DNA of 64,000 nucleotides from Exilibacterium tricleocarpae (GTDB lineage Bacteria; Pseudomonadota; Gammaproteobacteria; Pseudomonadales; Cellvibrionaceae): NCBI RefSeq assembly GCF_007004655.1, contig NZ_ML660090.1, positions 310,001 to 374,000 of the forward strand, read 5' to 3'. Shown piece by piece: positions 36,145 to 45,600 of this stretch (position 1 is its first letter; each line of letters starts with the position of its first letter). The notes under the pieces were generated by a model. It saw only the letters and a program-made list of their open reading frames with translations, ran no database searches and was not told where the DNA came from. The position numbers and the translations under genes were made by a program.

Positions 36145-38331
36145 CTAAAAAAAGCGTTGCTGGAAACTCAAGGCAACAGTGCGCGGTCGCTGCGGAATAA
36201 ACCCGTCGGGTGTCAATCCGGGTATGATTCTGAATACGTCGACAGCCGTATCATCGTCAAACGCATTGTGCACCGCCAGCACCGCCGACCAGGTGTCGGA
36301 CTCGACACCTACCCGCAGGTTAACCAGGCTGTAGGAATCCAGCGTCACAAACAGCGGGCTGTTCGGGCGCAGCTCGGTATTGCGCTCGTCGACGTAGCTC
36401 AGGTCCGCGCCGACAAATCCGGTCAGGTCCCTGTAAGGCAAGGGCCTGGCGTACTGCCCGGTCAATGTCAGTGTAGTCTCCGGTATATAGGTAATGCCAT
36501 CGCCTTTCAAGCCGCTTGTCGCCAGCGGGTTGTCTTCCGACAGTTCAGCGTCGGTATAACTGGCGACCAGACCCAGGTCCAGGCCGGGTATGGGACTGGC
36601 GGTTATATCGATCTCGATACCATAGATATCCGCCCCGCCGCCGTTGGCGCGAAAGGGAAAGAACACCGAGGGATTGTTCGGGTCCTGGGCCTGATCCTGA
36701 ATCTGGATATCTGCCCAGTCTATGTAATAAAGGGAGGCGTTGGCGAGCAGCTTGCCCTCCATCCAGGTGCTTTTTACGCCGATTTCGTAGTTGTCCAAAG
36801 CGTCGGAGCCAAAGCCGGCGGGAATGGTGACCTGGGCAATTTCAGCGGCGGTCTGGTCGTTGGTGCCGCCGGCGCGGAAGCCTTGGGACCACTGTAGAAA
36901 TGTCATTAAATCATTATTGACCTGGTAGGAGAGGTTGAGCTTGCCGATGGTGTCGTCCTCGCCGAACTTCAATCGCGGACCGCGCCCGGCGCCGGGCGCG
37001 CCGCTAAAGCCCTGTACCGCGGTGGCCACTTCGTCAACGTCGATATCGAACCAGCGGATACCACCGGTGAGGGTAAGCTCCTCGGTGACATCCACTGACA
37101 GCTCGGCAAACAAAGCCTGTTCACTGACAGAGGTATCGACGTTGCGATCCAGTGAGAAGCCGCTCACTTCGGAAAACTTACCGGTTACCGGATCGGATGG
37201 AAAAATCCGGCTTTGAAAAAAGCGCTCTTCATCCTGGGCAAAAAAGCCCGCCAGTGCCTGCACCGGTGAATCCCAGGCCGAGGTAAAACGGATTTCGTAA
37301 CTCTCCACCTGCCGGTCTTTCGGCTGGGTAATCACCGAGGTGGGACCGACGGCGGCGGAGGCGTCGCGGTTAAACACCGTGTCGCGGTCGAGCTTGGAGA
37401 CGGTGCCGGTGAAGGTGCCATAATCGCTGCCGTATTCGAGCGTCGCGTTGTAAATTCGAATCTCATCGTCGAAGGGGTTGGCGGAGAGGTCCGCCTGGGT
37501 TAAGTCGGCAAGGGCGGTGCCGGTGCCATCCACCCGGTTGAAGTAGGCTGGTCCATCGGTCTCCAGGTTTTGAAACATGGCCATCAGGCTCAGGGACAGG
37601 GCGTCATTGGGTGCGTACAACAGACTGGCACGCGCCGCGGTGGTGCTGTCGGAGTTAACGCCGTCGTCGAAGCGGCTGTCGATAAAGCCGTCCTCATCCA
37701 GGCGCAGTGCCGCCAGTCGCACGGCGAGCTTGTCCTCGATCACCGGCAGATTGACGGCCGCCTCCACCTGACCGCCGATATCCGCACCGCTGATATGGCG
37801 CAGGGTGGCTTGCAGGTTGAGTTCCGCTTCTGTCAGCTCGGGCTTGTTGGTGATATAGCGGATCGTTCCCGACAGTGAACTGGAACCGAAAGTCGTGCCC
37901 TGGGGACCTTTGAGCACCTCGACCCGGTCGATATCAAACAGCTTGATATCCGGCTGCCGGCCACCGCCGTCCTGGGCGTTCTCACCGGTGATAACCACCT
38001 CATCGAGATACAGCCCGACGGTGCCGGCGCCAGTGGCATTGACACCCCGGATAATATAGCGCTTGTCGCCGGGGCCCTGGTCAAACACTGACAGGCCCGG
38101 AATCAGGCGGAAGAAACCGTTGAAATCGCTGGCGCCCGCAGCCGCGAGCTGCTCGCCGGTCAGCGCCTGCACCGATAGAGGAATACTCTGCAGACTCTGC
38201 GGCCCCCGTTTGCTGGAGGTCACCATGATTTCTTCGATTTCCTCGGCATGGAGGTGGGGTGCGAGAGTGACTGCAAGTGCGAGACCGGGCAGGGCAAGGC
38301 GTTGCAGATTGAGGCCTGTGGATCGTTTCAT
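36145..38331 (-). CDS. TonB-dependent outer-membrane receptor
   Basis: The 728-residue product has a signal peptide (MKRSTGLNLQRLALPGLALA, cleavage after LHA), a TonB box (EEIEEIMVTSSKRGPQSLQS), the plug motif LFDIDRVEVLKGPQGTTFGS and a barrel ending LSFQQRFF with terminal Phe. It is the first gene of the operon with the Nramp-like, VOC and RidA genes. GGGAGA precedes the ATG by about 9 nt. A sequence like the proposed LysR sites lies 100 bp upstream. It resembles the large class of sugar/organic-substrate receptors; ligand unknown. Confidence 0.93.
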   Translation of the reverse strand: MKRSTGLNLQRLALPGLALAVTLAPHLHAEEIEEIMVTSSKRGPQSLQSIPLSVQALTGEQLAAAGASDFNGFFRLIPGLSVFDQGPGDKRYIIRGVNATGAGTVGLYLDEVVITGENAQDGGGRQPDIKLFDIDRVEVLKGPQGTTFGSSSLSGTIRYITNKPELTEAELNLQATLRHISGADIGGQVEAAVNLPVIEDKLAVRLAALRLDEDGFIDSRFDDGVNSDSTTAARASLLYAPNDALSLSLMAMFQNLETDGPAYFNRVDGTGTALADLTQADLSANPFDDEIRIYNATLEYGSDYGTFTGTVSKLDRDTVFNRDASAAVGPTSVITQPKDRQVESYEIRFTSAWDSPVQALAGFFAQDEERFFQSRIFPSDPVTGKFSEVSGFSLDRNVDTSVSEQALFAELSVDVTEELTLTGGIRWFDIDVDEVATAVQGFSGAPGAGRGPRLKFGEDDTIGKLNLSYQVNNDLMTFLQWSQGFRAGGTNDQTAAEIAQVTIPAGFGSDALDNYEIGVKSTWMEGKLLANASLYYIDWADIQIQDQAQDPNNPSVFFPFRANGGGADIYGIEIDITASPIPGLDLGLVASYTDAELSEDNPLATSGLKGDGITYIPETTLTLTGQYARPLPYRDLTGFVGADLSYVDERNTELRPNSPLFVTLDSYSLVNLRVGVESDTWSAVLAVHNAFDDDTAVDVFRIIPGLTPDGFIPQRPRTVALSFQQRFF

Positions 38332-38430
38332 GGCTGGGCGTCTCCCTGGTGGTCCGGGGTATCTGTGTTGTTGTTGGCACCGGAATTAGCGGTGTTCTTG
38401 GTATTCCCTTAGATTAACCCGCCATTAAAT

Positions 38431-38443
38431 TGATTCAATAGCA
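38431..38443. promoter_or_regulatory. Candidate LysR operator, site 3
   Basis: TGATTCAATAGCA agrees with site 1 in 11 of 13 positions and lies 100 bp upstream of the second TonB receptor operon, in an AT-rich promoter-like stretch. Confidence 0.45.
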
Positions 38444-38540
38444 TCAAATAGGTTGTTTTGTTGTTTTATACGCAACAAAAAGAAGCGATAAATGAGTGGG
38501 GATACCGAGACAATAGGCCCGTTGGGCTGGCGTCGTTAGG

Positions 38541-38940
38541 CTGGGACAGACTCCCCCGGTATACCGGGACAGGCACTAATCGGTATACCGGGACAGGCAC
38601 TAATGGCACTCACCTTAAGCGAAGGCGTGCCAGTTCACCGATCTGTCTCTGGAGGGGGCTTTCAGAAACACGTTGTGAACCCGTCCCTGGGAACTTCACG
38701 ACAGCATCCCTGCTGTCGAGAGTTTCTGAAAGCCCCCTCCAGAGACAGATCTACCCACAGTGTTCTTAAACGAAAATACCGAGCAAATACCGAGGACAGG
38801 CACTGCAAGAAATACCGGGGGAATACCGGGGACAGGCACTAATGGCACTTGCACTAATGGTACTTACTCGAGAATACCGGGAGAATACCGGGGACAGGCA
38901 CTGAACCCGCGGCACTAATGGCAGGGAAAGGCACAAATGG
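38541..38940. repeat. Clustered short direct repeats (ATACCGGGGACAGGCACT type)
   Basis: Units like ATACCGGGACAGGCACTAAT recur at about 38560, 38583, 38785, 38815 and 38882, several followed by GGCACT. They surround a family A element (38641-38750). GGGACAGGCACTG also occurs at 33640. No transposase is present. Such units are often found around REP-type palindromes; the 1.1-kb interval 38332-39469 holds no convincing gene. Confidence 0.7.
38641..38750. repeat. Long palindromic repeat, family A, copy 4 (inverted)
   Basis: Perfect 29-nt complementary arms (38641-38669 and 38722-38750) enclose the conserved hairpin CGACAGCA-TCCC-TGCTGTCG at 38699-38718, here in the opposite orientation to copies 1-3. 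The left flank CTTAAGCGAAGGCGTGCCAG is the reverse complement of the family right end. Confidence 0.9.
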
Positions 38941-38945
38941 CACTT

Positions 38946-38982
38946 ACTTAAGCAAAGGCGTGCCAATTGACCGGTCCGCCTA
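38946..38982. repeat. Family A repeat remnant (one end)
   Basis: CTTAAGCAAAGGCGTGCCAA followed by TTGACCGGTCCGCC matches the right-end flank of family A in inverted orientation; no core or second arm follows. Confidence 0.6.
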
Positions 38983-39469
38983 CCTGACGTGTTGCCGCGT
39001 GGGTTTTATGGCTGAACCGCTGTGCTAAATTTGGGCTTTTATAGGACAAACCCGATGCCAAAAGCATCGGACAAACAGTAGCACTAAGCTCGGCCCTCAG
39101 GCCGCTCCCTCCACCTTGACAGGAAAACGAGCGAATTTGCCGGCGTGTATTCGCACGATGCGAATACGTGCGCCGCAATCGCCAACATCAGGAAATCGCC
39201 TCGATTTGCGCACGGGCGTACTGTGAATAGAGCACATTGAAAATATTCCACCTACCAATATAGTATGACCGGCGTTTGGCAAGTGCCGCACCTCTCGTTG
39301 TACTATATTGTTTTCCTTTATTGTTGTTTCCCTATATTGTTGTAACACGCGAGCGTTGAGCCAGCAGCCTGCGTCGTTTGGAAAGTTCGACGCTACTATA
39401 AGATTTTATCGAACTTGACCAAAACTCCAGTCAGTACTGAACAAGCGTAAACAAAATTTAGGACGTTAC

Positions 39470-41692
39470 GTGATACGGCTCCCTCCCGTAAAGTTTATAC
39501 TGCTCGTTGCACAACTCGGTATCGCCGGGATATTGGGCTGTGTTGTGTTAACGGTACAAACACCCTGGCTCGGGTTACAACTCGAACCGGTAACCGATCT
39601 GAGCGATGGCTCTCAACATTTTAGAATCGCAGGTGTTGCCGAGAATAGCCCGGCATGGAACCAACTACGGGAAGGCGATGTCGTGCTGCGCATTCTGGCA
39701 GGACGCTTTTCAACTGGGGCAGGTGTTGCAGCCACCGCTCCCCTGGCAGTAGAACTCGATCCGGTCCTAAATCCGAAAGAGCCCGACTCTCTGCCCACTT
39801 TCGAGCACTACAACGCTTTCTTTAACTACCAGGCACAACTGTCAAAAATTCTTCGCTACGACATCATTACCCTGGAGCTTGGCGGCAGGGTGGTCGAGAT
39901 TAACCCTGCCGCCAGCCGTCCCTATCGGCAAATTCCCTGGTCGTTCTGGATGAGTGTGGGGATTGGGCTGTCAACCCTGGTCATCGGCTCGACGATCCTC
40001 GCCTGCAGGGAGGACTCTTTGCCCATCAGATTGGTATTCTGGGGCTGTGTAGGCTTCTACCTGACCTCCGTTACCCACGCCGTCTACCTTAATCGTGCAC
40101 TTGCATTGCCGGAAGACATCTTCAGGACCTTGTGCTTTATCAACCATCTGGGTGCACGCATGTTCGCCTACACCACAGTGTTGATTACCCTGGTCTATCC
40201 ATTCAAGCTCACCAGACTCCCTGTAGTAAAAATGGCAATGCTCTGGGTCAGCCTTATACTCATTAATGAATGGGTGCAACTGATTAACTGGCCGCTGCAT
40301 AACTTCTACTTTAGTTCTATCGTCGCCCTCGCAATCGGCGTATCGGCCATGGTAGTGCAGTGGAAAAAGTCTCGCGGCCGCCCAGTGGAACGAGCAGCTA
40401 TTTCATGGCTTTTTCTCTCCATTTTTTTTGCGACAGCGACCGTCGTACTATTGTATCTGGTGCCAACGATTGTTGAAGGGGAACAGGTAATCAACCTTTG
40501 GATGGCGCAAGTTGCCATTTTTATGATGTACGCCGGTATTATCCTGGGTGTCGTGAAATACCAACTCTTTAAGATTGAATACTGGTGGCGTATTGCCTGG
40601 CTTTGGCTGCTCGGTGGTATTACTGTCTTTATTTTGGATATTGTTATCCTGGCACTCCTGGACATCAGCACCACCGTGTCACTGACGATTTCCATCCTGA
40701 TTGCAGGTTGGGTCTGGTTTCCAATCCGGCAATATCTTTTTTTTGATCGTCGCGATCAACCAGAGAATCACTCCTTTATGACTATTGTCGACTCCGCTTT
40801 TCGCTTTAGCGATTCAATCGACGATGCCTGGGAAAATACACTCAAAAGGATATTTACACCATTGAGCATCTCCGAGGTGCGAGACACTGACACAAAGACA
40901 TGCCTGGTAGCGCACGGGCAGTTTCTAAAAGTGAAAAGCGGTTCGAACCAAAACACACTCCTCCTTCAGGGTAAAGCGTCCGGAAAGTCACTGTTCAATC
41001 AAAAAGATGTCAAAACCGTCAATTCACTCAGGGGGGTTTTTAATCATATATTCGAGTTAAAGAGCGCCGAGGAAGAAATATACTATCGCGAGCGACAGCG
41101 GATTATGCGAGACCTGCACGATGAGGTGTGCCCCAACCTATTGGATTTATCCAGAAAAACACAGGACTCGTCTCTAAAAGCCGTCGCGCTCGATACCTAT
41201 GAACTGCTTCGGGACACCATATATATGATGGATGACCGGAAAAAATGGGAACTAGAGGATCTGGTGTTTCGTTGGAGCGCCAGGATTCAAAACAGACTAA
41301 AAGAATCAAAAATCTCTGCCGATATTAACAGACGTTTCGCATCGAATCCGGGGACAGTTAGCGCAAGTATCAAAGTCAATATAGAGCGCATATTAAATGA
41401 AATAACAACCAACATTATCAAACACAGCGGTGCGACCAGAGTATGGGTCAATTTTTTGTACGCCAACCAACACTTCACCATAGAGATCAGTGACGATGGC
41501 GGGTGCAGATCGCTCGAGGATATACGCCGGGGTAACGGCTTAAACAATATTTCCTGTAGACTGGCAGACCTGGGCAGTAAACTGGACATGAAAGTAACCC
41601 ACCTCCCCGAGCTCAACCTGCACTCCGGCCTTTCCGTATCATTCACTGTCGATTTTGCGGATCATGCCAATGAAGAACATATTTCTGCTTGA
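39470..41692 (+). CDS. NarL-type sensor histidine kinase with PDZ-like periplasmic domain
   Basis: The 740-residue product has a first TM helix (about residues 9-28), a PDZ-like region (FRIAGVAENSPAWNQLREGD VVLRI, about 30-130), then some eight hydrophobic segments to residue 420, and a HisKA_3/HATPase pair. The phosphoacceptor is in RQRIMRDLHDEVCPNLLDL (His near residue 549) and the ATPase has NEITTNIIKHSGATRV and ISDDGG. The GTG start follows AGGA by 6 nt. The response regulator gene starts inside its 3' end, so the two form a two-component system. The signal could be a peptide or misfolded protein bound by the PDZ domain (inferred). Confidence 0.88.
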   Translation: MIRLPPVKFILLVAQLGIAGILGCVVLTVQTPWLGLQLEPVTDLSDGSQHFRIAGVAENSPAWNQLREGDVVLRILAGRFSTGAGVAATAPLAVELDPVLNPKEPDSLPTFEHYNAFFNYQAQLSKILRYDIITLELGGRVVEINPAASRPYRQIPWSFWMSVGIGLSTLVIGSTILACREDSLPIRLVFWGCVGFYLTSVTHAVYLNRALALPEDIFRTLCFINHLGARMFAYTTVLITLVYPFKLTRLPVVKMAMLWVSLILINEWVQLINWPLHNFYFSSIVALAIGVSAMVVQWKKSRGRPVERAAISWLFLSIFFATATVVLLYLVPTIVEGEQVINLWMAQVAIFMMYAGIILGVVKYQLFKIEYWWRIAWLWLLGGITVFILDIVILALLDISTTVSLTISILIAGWVWFPIRQYLFFDRRDQPENHSFMTIVDSAFRFSDSIDDAWENTLKRIFTPLSISEVRDTDTKTCLVAHGQFLKVKSGSNQNTLLLQGKASGKSLFNQKDVKTVNSLRGVFNHIFELKSAEEEIYYRERQRIMRDLHDEVCPNLLDLSRKTQDSSLKAVALDTYELLRDTIYMMDDRKKWELEDLVFRWSARIQNRLKESKISADINRRFASNPGTVSASIKVNIERILNEITTNIIKHSGATRVWVNFLYANQHFTIEISDDGGCRSLEDIRRGNGLNNISCRLADLGSKLDMKVTHLPELNLHSGLSVSFTVDFADHANEEHISA

Positions 41693-42326
41693 GGACAACC
41701 AGAAGACACGAACCTGGGTGGCTTCGGTCTTAAAGAGACTGGATGCAAATGCCAGGATTCATATGGCTGAAAATATAGCTGATGCCAGAACGATTCTTAA
41801 ACGGGTGGGTGGCGATATAGCAATCGCAATTATTGACATCAACTTACCCGACGGCAATGGTCTAAGCCTTATCAAGGACATCAAAAGCGAGAACCTGGGC
41901 ACTCAGTGCGTTGTCTTTACTGTTGAGGAATGCATAGAGCGTATTTCCCAGGCATTTCTGCTTGGTGCCGATGGATTTTTGTTAAAGGATACGGAGGAGG
42001 ATGTGATTGTGGAACGCCTTAGAGGTGTTGAAGTCGGCATCCCGGCCATTTCTCCCGCTGTTATCAGAAAACTAATAAAACTGGTGCGCAGCCAGATCGG
42101 CAGCCGTCACCCGGAACTCCTGGATTCGCTTACCGACAGAGAAAAAGAAATTTTGCTACTGGTATCAAAAGGCTATAACAAAAGGGAGATTGGACAGTTA
42201 TTGAATATCAGTGAAAACACGATAAAGGATCATACCAAGCGATTATATACCAAGCTCGGAATCAACAACGTCGCCGAGGCGACGCTGGTGGCGATGAACG
42301 CCGGACTATTGCAATGTGATGCTTAG
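41664..42326 (+). CDS. NarL/LuxR-type response regulator
   Basis: The product (about 220 residues) has a receiver domain with phospho-acceptor Asp in IAIIDINLPDGNG, acidic pair in FLLEDNQ and conserved Lys in GFLLKDTEED. A LuxR-type HTH follows (LTDREKEILLLVSKGYNKRE, then ISENTIKDHTKRLYTKLGI). It overlaps the kinase gene by about 29 bp. Starts at 41655 (TTG), 41664 (ATG) or 41670 (ATG) are possible. The convergent 1312-residue secreted protein lies 340 bp downstream and is one possible target. Confidence 0.93.
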   Translation: MPMKNIFLLEDNQKTRTWVASVLKRLDANARIHMAENIADARTILKRVGGDIAIAIIDINLPDGNGLSLIKDIKSENLGTQCVVFTVEECIERISQAFLLGADGFLLKDTEEDVIVERLRGVEVGIPAISPAVIRKLIKLVRSQIGSRHPELLDSLTDREKEILLLVSKGYNKREIGQLLNISENTIKDHTKRLYTKLGINNVAEATLVAMNAGLLQCDA

Positions 42327-42618
42327 GCCGAAAGCTTGTCACTGAAGCTGAGCGAGTGATTTCAGTACAATTTCGAGTTGTGTTGAAAGATTCACCAAGC
42401 CCGGTAATATTGCCCGACCCCTGGAGCAAGGTAACCAAATGGGGGTTTAGCTGCAGTTGGTTTGCGTAGGCGGGGTCGATAATCAAGTAAGCCCAGGTCA
42501 GTATGCTTATCAACGGCAAGTGCCGCGTGACGGATACCGCGTTTTATTACACACCATCATAAAAATCTCGCTTATTGTCAGTTTATTGCCGTTGAAGATG
42601 CTGTTAGTCGAGAAGGGA

Positions 42619-42648
42619 AGACCCGGACACGCCTGTGCGTGCCCGGTC
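42619..42648 (-). terminator. Stem-loop after the Tc-like gene
   Basis: Read on the minus strand, AGACCGGGCACGC pairs imperfectly with GCGTGTCCGGGTCT, 15-45 bp after the stop codon, followed by TTCCCTTC rather than a pure T-run. The rest of the gap 42327-42618 shows no gene. Confidence 0.5.
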
Positions 42649-42663
42649 TGTTGCTCCGGAAAG

Positions 42664-45600
42664 TCAGTCGGTCGGAGGTGTCAACAACAGGGGTCCGCCG
42701 TCACAGGCTGGATCTTGCGACGGCTCGAAGCGGGATTGATAGCTGTGATCGAAATGAAGCTCGATATCCAACACATTACTGAGGTCAACAATCGGTGAGC
42801 CTGCAAAGCCCACCTTAATAGACAGGCGCCAGCGGGTAGCAGCGACACTGCGCTCTTTAAAGACAAAAATGGGTTTCAGGGCCTGGCTGGTGGGATTCTC
42901 AGGGTGGTGGTTAAAACTGGCGGCCATATCCTGGGAAAAAGAATCTTTGAACACCATGTCCTGCGCGCTATTGACAAAGAGATCGGCGCCGTTAACTAAA
43001 AACTTCGGAATCGTCGAGACAAATTCGTCTTCGATTCCAACCACATTGCCTTCTTCGTCTGTAGCAATCACCGTGCCGGGGGTGCTCGTACGCCTGATGC
43101 TACTACCGCCGTAGGTCAGCCTGACCGAGGGTGATGGAATGCCGTCGTCCTGGTGACTAGTGAGAAGATTTACCGCTACTGACCTGATTTTATTCCGATA
43201 GGTTCCCGCGGCTAAAACGCAGCTTGGATTGTTATCAGCCACAGTCGGCCCCTGAAAGAAAGTCGGTGGAATAGACTTGACGGTGCTGAATTCCAGCGTA
43301 ATCCAGTCGAGCTTGTCGGGGTGACGATGGCTCTCCAACAAGTGACTGAAATCCGTGTTAGCGGCAGAGTCAGGTGCGATACCGAATACGTGATTTCTAA
43401 TGGAAAACACATCGTGCGCCTGCTCAATACCGGGACCGAAACTTCCTCCGAGATTAAGCGCAATTAATTCAGTGCGAAAATTCCGAATATCCTCGGCCGT
43501 TCGCAGTTCGGCAATACTGGGAAGACTGGAAAACGTATCCTGCCATTTGTGCTCAAGCGCAGACTTAGCAATGGACAGCCAGCGTTTAGCCAGATCAACC
43601 CTTCTCTCGGCCTGCCGCATATCAGCGGTCAGGATGCGTCCATGGATGGGGTCGGCAAAATAGCGGGTAGCCAGCGAGGCATTGGTGATGAGTATCTGAC
43701 TGATCAAACGCTGGGCCTGACTGAACATTTGATTCAGTCGATCCAGCTCTTGTCTGATTGCCAGTTGTGCCTGCACGATGGACAACTCGAGTACCGCAAC
43801 CTCAAGCTGTAGGTTTTTGATAGTTTTAACAAAAGCGGCGTCATCCATCTGTGCGTTCAGCACATTTATTTCTGCTCTTTCCGCCAGTGCCAAACGTTGC
43901 CTCTCGGTCTCCAGGTCATCAATTTTCCTCTCTTTACCTATTCCTACAATACTTTTGACGACAGTGGAAAGGCCTTTGGCGACGCTCGAGACGTCTTTAA
44001 TAAGTGTGAAAGGGTCCTTAAATCCCTTGAACCCCATAAATGTTAAAGCAATATCTCCCGCACCGGAGATCCCAGTAAGTACATCGTTAAAGTCATCTGC
44101 TTTTCTTTCGAGCTCCCTAATTTTGTCAGATAGTTTAATATCGTCTTCGCCGTATTTAATCTCCACCGCTGCAAGTGCGTCGTTAATACCTGCCACAGTG
44201 CCGCGATGCTCCACCTCGTTGCGAATTCGCTGGATATGGTTTTCGAGTTGTGTCTGCATATTCACCAGGTTGAGCCTGGCCAACTCGATATTTTGATGTT
44301 GCAAGCCAATTTGGCTGCCGGCAACAACTGTATCGTCAATGTCGACACAATCATTGCCCGGAGCGCATAGATCGCCGACCTCGACCCCGAGTAAACCGAA
44401 CAGCGTATCGTTTAATTCGCGATTGCGGTCTGTATATTCCGTTGCCAAAAGATCCTGCTGAAAGCGGAAGTTATCATAACTGGCTTTGGCGGTCTCCATG
44501 GCCCCAATGGCAGTTTCGATGGGTCCGGCAGATGCCTCGAGAGTGGGTGCCAATAGGTCAAATGTATAATAGTCGGCAGTTCCACCGCCGCCAGGGCCTT
44601 GCATGATAAACGCTGCATCATTAGGCAGACCTAAGTAGTCTTTTTCACCCCTCATCCATGCCAACGTACTCTCTGTTTCCTGTACAGCTACTTCATAGAG
44701 CATTGTGGTTTGCGCCAGACCTGAGTTATCTCCGCTGCTGACAAAGAAGTTGCCCTCGCCGTCAAAGAGCTCTCGTTGAAAATTATTTTCGAGTATCGTC
44801 CGCAGCATCTGCTCTTTACTGCTGATGTCGTCGAGTACACTCTGATAGAACGACAGGGTTGCTTCATCCGCAACGCCCGATGGGGGCAGTGCCTGTAGTC
44901 TGGCGGAACGGTTTTGGCTTTCCAGTACGCGCGCCAGAAGCTCGTAGGCGAGAACGACATCCTTAAAACCGGCGAACAACTCAACTTCACTGGCAACGTC
45001 TTGCGCTACTGTTGAACCTTCCGGATAGTAACGGGGGCTGAGCTGGCGTCGACTCTCGGCGAAGGAGAGGAATATCTTCCAATGCGCGCGGAACAGCTCA
45101 AAGTATTTCTGCAGGGCTGCATCGGACGTGGTAAAGGCAGCCTCAAGCTCAGCCAGCTCGGCTGCCAGCGGTGTCCCGTCCAGACGAGCGATATTCGCAC
45201 GATCAATAAATTCATTGTATAGAAGCATTTCCGCTACTGCGCGGTCGTGGTATATATCCAGCAGAAGCTTTTTCAAACCTTTGTGTTTCGGTTTTTTCGC
45301 AAGTGCCGCTATAACATCAACCTCGACATTAGCGGCTCGGGCCCTCTCTGCTGCGCCATAGAGCGTGTCGATACTTTGAGTGGCATCACCGCTGGCATAA
45401 GTGTTGACAACCACGCCGCTCTCAACCGTATACAGAAGGTCCAGGTAACGAAAAGCCGCTAAATCCCGCGCATACTGGTTCTGGTTGCCATCTTCTGAGG
45501 CATCAATGTCGTTTGCTTTATTGTAGTAGAGCTGGCGTCTCAGGTATTCCGTGGGATCTACTTGTGCAGTCATAAAGCCGCTGGTACGAAAGGGCGAACA

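Noticed and set aside
35914-36897. A 327-codon plus-strand frame over the second TonB receptor gene
   Set aside because: It is antisense to a full TonB receptor with signal peptide and barrel end.
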